Shown in pieces: positions 35,007 to 42,748 of a stretch of DNA of 64,000 nt. The stretch spans positions 434,001 to 498,000 of the forward strand of contig NZ_JACHMO010000001.1 in the NCBI RefSeq assembly GCF_014205015.1. Direction: 5' to 3'. The notes below the pieces were generated by a model. It saw nothing but the letters and a program-made list of their open reading frames with translations. It did not search any database and was not told the origin of the DNA. Within the stretch, counting starts at the first letter, position 1, and every line of letters starts with the position of its first letter. This DNA comes from Saccharothrix ecbatanensis. Lineage in GTDB: Bacteria; Actinomycetota; Actinomycetes; Mycobacteriales; Pseudonocardiaceae. The position numbers and the translations under genes are program-made.

Positions 35007-36007
35007 TGACGACCGAACTCACGGTCACGCGCGGGCGGGGCGCCGAGCCCCGCCCGCCGCGGCGCGACGACAACGATGACATCGGTTCGGGCAAGAGTTG
35101 GCGCTACAAGCTGACCCGCCTGGACGTGAAGTTCTCGCCGTACCTGTACATCGCCCCGTTCTTCATCCTGTTCGCCGTGGTGGGCCTGTTCCCGCTGCTC
35201 TACACCGCCTACATCTCCCTGTTCGACTGGGAGTTGGGCGGGGACGAGCAGCCGTTCGTCGGGATCGACAACTACGCCGAGCTGTTGGCCGATTCGCAGT
35301 TCTGGAACGCGATGGTCAACACGCTCAGCATCTTCGCGATGTCGACGATCCCGCAGATCATCACCTGCGTGCTGCTGGCGGTGCTGCTCAACACGGCTCT
35401 GCGCGGGCGGACCGGCTGGCGGATGGGCGTGCTGCTGCCCTACGTGGCCAGCCTCGTCGCCCTGACGATCATCTTCGGCGACCTGTTCGGCGTGCAGTAC
35501 GGCATCATCAACGACCTGATCGAGATGATCGGCCTCGACCGGATCGACTGGCAGGCCGAGCGCTGGTGGAGCCACGTCGCCATCGCGTCCATGGTCAACT
35601 GGCGCTGGACCGGCTACAACGCGCTGATCGTGCTGGCCGCCATGCAGGCGATCCCGCGCGACATCTACGAAGCGGCCTGGGTGGACGGCGCGAGCAAGGT
35701 GCGCCAGTTCTTCAGCATCACGCTGCCCATGCTGCGCCCCACCCTGATCTTCGTGGTCGTCACCTCGACCATCGGCGGTCTCCAGATCTTCACCGAGCCG
35801 CTGCTGTTCTCGCCTTCCGCGGGTGTCAACGGCGGTGCGACCAACCAGTACCAGACGGTCGTGCTCTACATGTACTCCTCCGGTTTCCGGAGCTTCGACC
35901 TCGGCTACGCCTCGGCGATGGCCTGGGTCCTGTTCGCCGTCATCATCGCGATCGCGGGGATCAACTACCTGATCACCCGCAAGCTCGCGACCAGTGGGGA
36001 GGCGTGA
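35006..36007 (+). CDS. cebF: Sugar ABC transporter permease (CebF-like)
   Basis: 333 residues from ATG 35006, sharing one base with the cebE stop. About 35 charged N-terminal residues precede six transmembrane segments. The ATPase-contact EAA loop reads EAAWVDGASKVRQFFSITLPML. It belongs to the MalF/UgpA-type permeases and pairs with the next gene. No ATPase is encoded in the operon; a shared MsiK-type ATPase elsewhere is expected. Confidence 0.94.
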   Translation: MTTELTVTRGRGAEPRPPRRDDNDDIGSGKSWRYKLTRLDVKFSPYLYIAPFFILFAVVGLFPLLYTAYISLFDWELGGDEQPFVGIDNYAELLADSQFWNAMVNTLSIFAMSTIPQIITCVLLAVLLNTALRGRTGWRMGVLLPYVASLVALTIIFGDLFGVQYGIINDLIEMIGLDRIDWQAERWWSHVAIASMVNWRWTGYNALIVLAAMQAIPRDIYEAAWVDGASKVRQFFSITLPMLRPTLIFVVVTSTIGGLQIFTEPLLFSPSAGVNGGATNQYQTVVLYMYSSGFRSFDLGYASAMAWVLFAVIIAIAGINYLITRKLATSGEA

Positions 36008-36900
36008 TGGCCACCGTCGCCGATCGCCAGGCATCGACCGGTGTCAAGCGCGCGCGGAAGTCCAAGGGCAAGGCCGGATCGCTCGCCGAGCGCCGTCCGG
36101 GCTTCGTCGTCTACGGCATCCTGATCGCGTTCATCCTCGGTTCGGCGTTCCCGTTCTACTGGTCGTTCCTGGTCGCCAGCCACGACGACGCGAAGTTCAC
36201 CGCCGAGATGCCCCTGCTGCCCGGTGGCAACTTCTTCCACAACGCGGGCCGGGTGCTCGACTCGATCCCGTTCTGGAAGGCGCTGGGCAACAGCGTCATC
36301 GTGTCGGGCACGGTCACCGTGTCCGTGGTGATCCTCTCCACCCTGGCCGGTTTCGCGTTCGCCAAGCTCCGGTTCAAGGGTCGCGGACCGCTGATGGTGT
36401 TCGTGGTCGCCACGCTCGCGGTGCCCACGCAGCTCGGCATCATCCCGCTCTACATGGCGATGGCCGAGTTCGGCTGGTCCGGCACCCTCGGCGCGGTCAT
36501 CATCCCCAACCTGGTGACCGCGTTCGGCGTGTTCTGGATGCGCCAGTACATCGCGGACGCAGTCCCGGACGAGCTGATCGAGGCGGCCCGCATGGACGGG
36601 TGCAGCATGATCCGCACGTTCTGGCACGTCTGCCTGCCCGCGGTGCGGCCGGCCGCCGCCATGCTGGGCATCTTCACGTTCATGATGTCGTGGAACGACT
36701 TCCTCTGGCCGCTGATCGTGCTCAACGCGGACAACCCGACGATGCAGGTCGCCCTGGAGAAGTTGCAGAGCGGCTACTACGTCGACAACTCGCTCGTGCT
36801 AGCCGGGACCACGATGGCCACGGTCCCGATTCTGATCGTCTTCCTCGTACTCGGTCGGCAGATCGTCGCCGGGATCATGCAGGGTGCTGTGAAGGGGTAG
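36007..36900 (+). CDS. cebG: Sugar ABC transporter permease (CebG-like)
   Basis: 297 residues from ATG 36007, one base overlap with cebF. It has a basic N-terminal tail (VKRARKSKGK), six transmembrane segments and the EAA loop EAARMDGCSMIRTFWHVCLP. MalG/UgpE-type partner of CebF. Confidence 0.94.
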   Translation: MATVADRQASTGVKRARKSKGKAGSLAERRPGFVVYGILIAFILGSAFPFYWSFLVASHDDAKFTAEMPLLPGGNFFHNAGRVLDSIPFWKALGNSVIVSGTVTVSVVILSTLAGFAFAKLRFKGRGPLMVFVVATLAVPTQLGIIPLYMAMAEFGWSGTLGAVIIPNLVTAFGVFWMRQYIADAVPDELIEAARMDGCSMIRTFWHVCLPAVRPAAAMLGIFTFMMSWNDFLWPLIVLNADNPTMQVALEKLQSGYYVDNSLVLAGTTMATVPILIVFLVLGRQIVAGIMQGAVKG

Positions 36901-36902
36901 CT

Positions 36903-38309
36903 GTGGAGTCGATTTCCTTTCCCGAGGGATTCGTGTGGGGCGCCGCGACTGCGGCGTTCCAGATCGAAGGCGCGACCACCGCGGACGGTCGCACCGCGTC
37001 CATCTGGGACACGTTCTGCCAACTCCCGGGCGCGGTCGTGGGTGGTGACACGGGCGACCCCGCCGCCGACCACTACTACCGCGTGGACGAGGACGTCCAG
37101 CTGATGTCCGACCTCGGCCTGCACGCCTACCGGTTCTCCACCGCGTGGCCGCGGGTGCGCCCGGACGCGGGCCCGGTCAACCAGGCCGGCCTGGACTTCT
37201 ACTCCCGGCTGGTCGACGCGCTGCTGGAGAAGAACATCACCCCGTGGCTCACGCTGTACCACTGGGACCTCCCGCAGACGCTGGAGGACGCGGGCGGCTG
37301 GGCGAACCGGGACACCGCGTTCCGCTTCGCCGAGTACGCCGAGTCGGTCGTCGGCGCTCTCGGCGACCGGGTGTCCAACTGGACCACGCTCAACGAGCCG
37401 TGGTGCTCGTCGCTGCTGAGCTACGCGGCAGGCGTCCACGCGCCCGGCCGCCAGGAGCCGGAAGCCGCCGTCGCGGCCGTGCACCACCTGCTGCTCGCGC
37501 ACGGCCTCGCCACCGCGGCGATCCGGTCGCAGCTGCCGGAGGCCAAGGTCGGCATCACGCTGAACATGTACCCGATCATCCCGGCGGACCCGGAGGACCC
37601 GGCCGACCTCGACGCCGTGCGCCGGCTCGACGGTCTCCAGAACCGGATCTTCCTCGACCCGCTCTTCAAGGGCGAGTACCCGGCCGACATCGTGGAGGAC
37701 CTGGAGCCGTACGGCTTCTCGAAGCACATCCGCGAGAACGACCTGGAGATCATCTCCACCCCGTTGGACCAGCTGGGCGTCAACTACTACGCCGAGCACT
37801 TCGTCAGCAGCACGCCCGAGCCCGAGGTTCCGCCGGCCAACGGTCGTCGCGCGACCGGGTCGCCGTGGGTCGGCGCGGAGCACGTGTCGTTCCCGAGCCG
37901 CGGCCTGCCGCGCACGGACATGGACTGGGAGGTGCAGCCGGACGGCCTGTTCAAGGTGCTCATGCGGGTGCACCAGGACTACCCGGGCATTCCGCTGTAC
38001 GTCACCGAGAACGGCGCCGCGTACCCGGACTCGATCAACGACGACGGCTCCATCGACGACGCGGATCGGCTCGGCTACATCGAGTCGCACCTGCGGGCGG
38101 CGCATGCGGCTATCGAGGCTGGTGTAGACCTCCGCGGTTACTTCGCGTGGTCGCTCATGGACAACTTCGAATGGGCCGAGGGATACGCCAAGCGGTTCGG
38201 GATCGTGCATGTCGACTACGAGACCCAGGTGCGGACGCCTAAGATGAGCGCCATGTGGTACTCGCAGGTTGCCCGTGGCAACGTTCTCGCAGCGACGGTC
38301 GCTCCGTGA
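36903..38309 (+). CDS. GH1 beta-glucosidase
   Basis: 468 residues from GTG 36903, two bases after the cebG stop. The GH1 opening FPEGFVWGAATAAFQIEG, acid/base Glu in TTLNEPW (near residue 165) and nucleophile Glu in YVTENGAAY (near 368) are intact. No signal peptide, so it cleaves imported cello-oligosaccharides to glucose in the cytoplasm; it is the counterpart of Streptomyces BglC. Overlaps the regulator gene by 4 nt. Confidence 0.95.
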   Translation: MESISFPEGFVWGAATAAFQIEGATTADGRTASIWDTFCQLPGAVVGGDTGDPAADHYYRVDEDVQLMSDLGLHAYRFSTAWPRVRPDAGPVNQAGLDFYSRLVDALLEKNITPWLTLYHWDLPQTLEDAGGWANRDTAFRFAEYAESVVGALGDRVSNWTTLNEPWCSSLLSYAAGVHAPGRQEPEAAVAAVHHLLLAHGLATAAIRSQLPEAKVGITLNMYPIIPADPEDPADLDAVRRLDGLQNRIFLDPLFKGEYPADIVEDLEPYGFSKHIRENDLEIISTPLDQLGVNYYAEHFVSSTPEPEVPPANGRRATGSPWVGAEHVSFPSRGLPRTDMDWEVQPDGLFKVLMRVHQDYPGIPLYVTENGAAYPDSINDDGSIDDADRLGYIESHLRAAHAAIEAGVDLRGYFAWSLMDNFEWAEGYAKRFGIVHVDYETQVRTPKMSAMWYSQVARGNVLAATVAP

Positions 38310-39337
38310 CGGATGCCGTTGACCCACCCAAAGCACGACGACCCAACACCCGGCTGGAGGAGGTCGCTCGTGCCGCCGGTGTGTCCAAGTCGACCGTGTC
38401 CCGGGTGATCAACGGCGAACCGTACGTCAGTTCGCGGGCCCGTGAGGCCGTCCACCAGGCCATCGGCCGCCTCGGGTACAGCCCGAACCAGGCGGCCCGG
38501 ACGCTCGCGGGCAGCCGGGCGAACTGCATCGCCATGGTCGTGTCCGAGCATGGCAGCCGGGTGCTGAACGACCCGTTCTTCGCCGGTGTGCTCCGCGGTG
38601 TGCACGCCGAGCTGGCGGGCAAGCGGGTCCAGCTCGTCCTCATGATGAGCAAGGAGGGCGACGAGCAGGACCTGGTGAACTACCTGTGCGGCGGCCACGT
38701 GGACGGCGTGCTGGTGATCAGCCTGCACGGTCAGGACCCGCTGCCCCGCACGCTGGCCGACGCGGGCCTGCCGACCGTGGTCTGCGGCAGGCCGCTCGGC
38801 GCGGGCGGCGTGCCCTATGTGGACTCGGACAACTTCAACGGCGCCATGGAGGCCGCTCGCTACCTGGTCTCACTGGGTCGCAAGCGGATCAGCACCATCG
38901 CCGGTCCGCGCGACATGGCGGTCGGCATGGACCGGTTGTCCGGGTGGAAGCGCGGGCTGAGCCAGGCCCGGTTCGACACGGACCTGGTCGCGTACTCGGA
39001 CTACACGCCGGAGAGCGGCGCGGCGGCGATGGCCGACCTGCTCAAGCGGGCCCCGGACCTCGACGCGGTGTTCGTCGGCGCGGACATCATGGCGCTGGGC
39101 GCGTTGCAGACCTTGCACGCGCACGGCAAGAAGGTGCCCGAGGACGTCGCTGTGGTCGGGTTCGACGACCTGATGATCGCCTCCACCGCGGTGCCGCCGC
39201 TGACCACGATCCGCCAGGACGTGGAACAGCTGGGGCGCACCATGACGTGGCGGTTGATGGCGGAGCTGGCCGGCGAGGAGAACCTGCCGCCGTTCCTGCT
39301 CCTGCCGACCTCGATGGTCACTCGTTCGAGCGCCTGA
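38306..39337 (+). CDS. cebR: LacI-family regulator (CebR-like)
   Basis: 343 residues from GTG 38306, which overlaps the beta-glucosidase stop. The LacI DNA-binding head is clear (LEEVARAAGVSKSTVSRVINGEPYVS), followed by a hinge helix (NQAARTLAGSRAN) and a periplasmic-binding-like effector domain with VPPLTTIRQDVEQLG near the end. The two TGGGAGCGCTCCCA operators are the expected targets. It is encoded inside the operon it controls, giving negative feedback. Confidence 0.93.
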   Translation: MTDAVDPPKARRPNTRLEEVARAAGVSKSTVSRVINGEPYVSSRAREAVHQAIGRLGYSPNQAARTLAGSRANCIAMVVSEHGSRVLNDPFFAGVLRGVHAELAGKRVQLVLMMSKEGDEQDLVNYLCGGHVDGVLVISLHGQDPLPRTLADAGLPTVVCGRPLGAGGVPYVDSDNFNGAMEAARYLVSLGRKRISTIAGPRDMAVGMDRLSGWKRGLSQARFDTDLVAYSDYTPESGAAAMADLLKRAPDLDAVFVGADIMALGALQTLHAHGKKVPEDVAVVGFDDLMIASTAVPPLTTIRQDVEQLGRTMTWRLMAELAGEENLPPFLLLPTSMVTRSSA

Positions 39338-39353
39338 GTCGCACTCGACGATG

Positions 39354-39390
39354 AAGCCGCGATCCGGGCATGTCCGGATCGCGGCTTTTT
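39354..39390 (+). terminator. Rho-independent terminator after cebR
   Basis: A perfect 14-bp stem (39354-39367 with 39374-39387; arm AAGCCGCGATCCGG) with a 6-base loop is followed by a T-run. It ends the ceb operon and separates it from the xyloglucanase gene. Confidence 0.95.
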
Positions 39391-39532
39391 CGAATCGCTT
39401 CGACGGTTCGCCGCGGCCGCTTCGACGGATTCGACGCCCGTCGGCCGAGTACAGCCCGCACTTCACTCGGATGGCGTAGCGAGGACCCTTGCCGCCGCCG
39501 CGCCGGTCTGGCTACGGTCCCACTTGCGGCTC

Positions 39533-39546
39533 TGGGAGCGCTCCCA
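39533..39546. promoter_or_regulatory. CebR-type operator upstream of xyloglucanase
   Basis: TGGGAGCGCTCCCA again, identical to the copy at 33670, 82 bp upstream of the GH74 gene start at 39628. It places the secreted enzyme in the same regulon as the transporter. Confidence 0.92.
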
Positions 39547-39627
39547 GAACGCCCCGCAAGCCAGGGGGGAGGCGGACATCTCTCGCCCACCGCCTCCTCC
39601 CTCCCCGCGCAAAGGAGCGCAGCGACG

Positions 39628-42324
39628 ATGAGACGACGGCTTCTGGCGTTGATGAGCGCGGCCGTGGCCGCAGTGGGTGTCCTCCTGGTGTCCAACGCGG
39701 CGAGCCCGGCCGCGCAGCCGGCCGCCGCCGCGGTGGTCGAGCTGCCGCACAACTGGCGCAACGTCGAGATCGCGGGCGGCGGGTTCGTGCCGGGCATCGT
39801 GTTCAGCCCGGCCGAGAAGGACCTGATCTACGCGCGCACCGACATCGGCGGCGCGTACCGGTGGGACCAGTCCACCGGCCGCTGGATCCCGTTGCTGGAC
39901 TCGTTCGGGTGGGACAAGTGGGGCTACAACGGCGTGGCGAGCATCGCGCCGGACCCGAAGAACGCCGACAAGGTCTACGCGGCCGTCGGCATGTACACCA
40001 ACAGCTGGGACCCGAACAACGGCGCGATCCTCAGCTCCTCGGACCGCGGCAAGACGTGGACGGAGAGCCCGCTGCCGTTCAAGGTCGGCGGCAACATGCC
40101 GGGCCGCGGCATGGGCGAGCGGCTGTCCGTCGACCCGAACGACGGGCGGGTGCTGTACTTCGGCGCGCCGAGCGGCAAGGGCCTGTGGCGCAGCACCGAC
40201 AGCGGCCTGAACTGGTCGCAGGTGGCGAGCTTCCCCAACCCCGGCAACTACGTCGCCGACCCGAACGACCCCAACGGCTACTCGAACGACATCCAGGGCG
40301 TGGTCTGGGTGACCTACGACCCGCGGTCGTCGACGCCGGGCAGCCCCACCAAGACGATCTACGTCGGGGTCGCCGACAAGGAGAACACCGTCTACCGCAG
40401 CACGGACGCGGGCGCGACGTGGAACCGGCTGGCGGGCCAGCCGACCGGCTACATCGCCCACCAGGGCGAGCTGGACACCGCGGGCGGCTTCCTCTACCTG
40501 GCCACCAGCGACACCGGCGGCCCGTACGACGGCGGCAAGGGTGACGTGTGGAAGTACGACACCGTCACGGGGGCGTGGACGCAGATCAGCCCGATCCCGT
40601 CGTCCAGCGCCGACAACTACTTCGGGTACAGCGGCCTGACCATCGACCGGCAGAACCCGAACACGCTCATGGTCACCACCCAGATCTCGTGGTGGCCGGA
40701 CATCGTCATCTTCCGCAGCACGGACGGCGGCGCGACGTGGACGCGGGCGTGGGACTTCGCCGGCTACCCGAACCGCAGCTTCCGCTACAAGATGGACATC
40801 ACGTCGTCCCCGTGGCTGAGCTGGGGCGCGAACCCGGCGCCGCCGGAGGTCAGCCCGAAGCTGGGCTGGATGGTCGAGTCGCTGGAGATCGACCCGTTCG
40901 ACTCCAACCGGATGATGTACGGCACGGGCGCCACGATCTACGGCACCACGGACCTGCTGAAGTGGGACGACGGCGGCCAGATCACGCTCAAGCCGACCGC
41001 GGCGGGCCTGGAGGAGACCGCGGTGCTCGACCTGATCAGCCCGCCGACCGGCGTGCCGCTGATCAGCGGTCTGGGTGACATCGGCGGGTTCCGGCACACG
41101 GACCTCGCCAAGGTGCCGGCGATGATGTTCCAGCAGCCGAACTTCACCTCGACCACCAGCCTCGACTTCGCCGCGGCGGCGCCGTCCGTGATGGTCCGCT
41201 CGGGCAACGTCGACGGCGCGGCGCACGTGGCGTTCTCCACCGACGCAGGCGCGAACTGGTTCGCGGGCGCCGACCCCGCCGGCGTCACGGGCGGCGGCAC
41301 GATCGCGGCGGCGGCGAACGGCAGCCGGTTCGTGTGGAGCCCGGCCGGCGCGGCGGTCCACCACACGGTGGGCTTCGGCAACACCTGGACGCCGTCCACC
41401 GGCATCCCGGCGGGCGCGGTGGTCGAGTCCGACCGGGTCGACCCGAACAAGTTCTACGGGCTGGCGGACGACACGGTCTACGTCAGCACGGACGGCGGCG
41501 CGACGTTCACCGCGGGCGGCACCGCGGACGTGAGCAAGCTGCACGCCGTGCCGGGGCACGCGGGCGAGCTCTGGCTGGTCGGCGACGGCGGGCTGTTCCG
41601 CTCGAAGGACTCCGGCAAGACGCTGACCGCGATCGCCGGGGTGACCTCGGGCGTGAACATCGGCTTCGGCCGGGCCGAGGGCGACAGGACGTACCCCACG
41701 CTCTTCGCGGTGCTGACCATCGACGGCAAGACCGGTGTCTACCGGTCCACCGACGGGGCGGCCCAGCACTGGCTGCGGATCAACGACGACGCGCACCAGT
41801 ACGGGAACATGGGTGAGGCGATCACCGGCGACCCGCGCGTGTTCGGCCGGGTCTACCTGGGCACCAACGGGCGCGGCATCCTCGTCGCCGAGCCGAGCGG
41901 CGCGACGAGCAGCACCACGACCAGCAGCACCACGACGACCACCACTACAACCACGACCACCACGTGGTCGACCACCACGACTGTCACGGAGCAGCCGCCA
42001 CCGCGCGACTGTTCGGTGCAGTACGCGGTCGCCAGTCAGTGGGGCGGTGGCTTCACCGGTTCGGTGAAGGTCACCAACCGGGGCGTCCTCCCCGTCAGGG
42101 GCTGGAGTCTCGGCTGGTCGTTCGCCAACGACCAGAAGATCACCAACAGTTGGAACGGCAAGGCGTCGCAGTCGGGCGCCGCCGTGACGGTGACCAACGA
42201 GGGCTGGAACGCCACCATCCAGCCGGGAAGCTCGGTGGAATTCGGATTCCAGGCGAGCTGGCAGGGCAGCAACGTCGCACCCACCCGCTTCTCGCTGAAC
42301 GGCGTGACCTGCACGACGGTCTAG
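39628..42324 (+). CDS. Secreted GH74 xyloglucanase with C-terminal CBM2
   Basis: 898 residues from ATG 39628, with AAAGGAG upstream. Signal peptide: MRRR, hydrophobic core, Ala-rich cleavage zone near residue 35. Residues ~45-755 form the GH74 twin seven-bladed propeller, with repeated STD-G-TW blade motifs and the catalytic Asp region YARTDIGGAYRW. A Thr/Ser linker (near 760-790, with about a dozen consecutive Thr) leads to a family 2 cellulose-binding module (CSVQYAVASQWGGGF, SLGWSF, SVEFGFQASW). It degrades xyloglucan or beta-glucan outside the cell and feeds CebEFG. Its stop overlaps the convergent LapA-like gene by 4 nt. Confidence 0.95.
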   Translation: MRRRLLALMSAAVAAVGVLLVSNAASPAAQPAAAAVVELPHNWRNVEIAGGGFVPGIVFSPAEKDLIYARTDIGGAYRWDQSTGRWIPLLDSFGWDKWGYNGVASIAPDPKNADKVYAAVGMYTNSWDPNNGAILSSSDRGKTWTESPLPFKVGGNMPGRGMGERLSVDPNDGRVLYFGAPSGKGLWRSTDSGLNWSQVASFPNPGNYVADPNDPNGYSNDIQGVVWVTYDPRSSTPGSPTKTIYVGVADKENTVYRSTDAGATWNRLAGQPTGYIAHQGELDTAGGFLYLATSDTGGPYDGGKGDVWKYDTVTGAWTQISPIPSSSADNYFGYSGLTIDRQNPNTLMVTTQISWWPDIVIFRSTDGGATWTRAWDFAGYPNRSFRYKMDITSSPWLSWGANPAPPEVSPKLGWMVESLEIDPFDSNRMMYGTGATIYGTTDLLKWDDGGQITLKPTAAGLEETAVLDLISPPTGVPLISGLGDIGGFRHTDLAKVPAMMFQQPNFTSTTSLDFAAAAPSVMVRSGNVDGAAHVAFSTDAGANWFAGADPAGVTGGGTIAAAANGSRFVWSPAGAAVHHTVGFGNTWTPSTGIPAGAVVESDRVDPNKFYGLADDTVYVSTDGGATFTAGGTADVSKLHAVPGHAGELWLVGDGGLFRSKDSGKTLTAIAGVTSGVNIGFGRAEGDRTYPTLFAVLTIDGKTGVYRSTDGAAQHWLRINDDAHQYGNMGEAITGDPRVFGRVYLGTNGRGILVAEPSGATSSTTTSSTTTTTTTTTTTTWSTTTTVTEQPPPRDCSVQYAVASQWGGGFTGSVKVTNRGVLPVRGWSLGWSFANDQKITNSWNGKASQSGAAVTVTNEGWNATIQPGSSVEFGFQASWQGSNVAPTRFSLNGVTCTTV

Positions 42325-42701
42325 CGCAGCCCTCGTTTGGCCTGGCGGCGCAGCTGCATGATCCGGGCTGCGCCGACCAGGGCCACCAAGATCGCACCGG
42401 CGATCGCGGCGAACAGCAGCGCCACCCCCAGTGGCAGCGTGCCCGCCGTGCCCATGAAGTGGATCGTGGCGCCGGTGAGGTTCTGCAGGATGAACACCAG
42501 CAGCACGATCAGCACCACGATCGAGGCCAGCACCGCGACCCACGTGCCGCTGATCCTGGTCGGCTTGAGCGTCTGCGGCCCGGTGTCACGCTGGGCCGTG
42601 TCGCCCGGCACGGTGTCACGCGTGGCCATGTCGCCCGGCACGGTGTCGCGCGGCGCCGTCGGCAGCGCTTCGGTCCGGTCGTTGTCACGCGGCGTGGTCA
42701 C
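42321..42701 (-). CDS. LapA-domain (DUF1049) membrane protein
   Basis: 126 residues from GTG 42701. The N-terminal ~48 residues are hydrophilic with a short tandem repeat (RDTVPGD twice, followed by RDTG). Two transmembrane segments (ISGTWVAVLASIVVLIVLLV and PLGVALLFAAIAGAILVAL) flank the LapA motif FILQNLTGATIHF. The C-terminus is basic. LapA-type proteins are small inner-membrane proteins of ill-defined role. Confidence 0.88.
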   Translation of the reverse strand: MTTPRDNDRTEALPTAPRDTVPGDMATRDTVPGDTAQRDTGPQTLKPTRISGTWVAVLASIVVLIVLLVFILQNLTGATIHFMGTAGTLPLGVALLFAAIAGAILVALVGAARIMQLRRQAKRGLR

Positions 42702-42748
42702 GGCCTGATTATCGGCCCGCTCCTGCCCGGCCGCATCTCATGCGCGGA

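Noticed and set aside
41900..42000. Short tandem ACC/ACG repeats that look like a repeat array
   Set aside because: They encode the Thr-rich linker between GH74 and CBM2, normal for secreted glycosidases. Not a CRISPR or regulatory repeat.
39463..42543. A 1026-codon open frame on the minus strand opposite the GH74 gene
   Set aside because: Its composition (Arg, Gly, Ala, His, Pro rich, few Lys/Ile/Asn) is that of a GC-rich antisense shadow. The plus-strand frame has a signal peptide, GH74 blades and CBM2.
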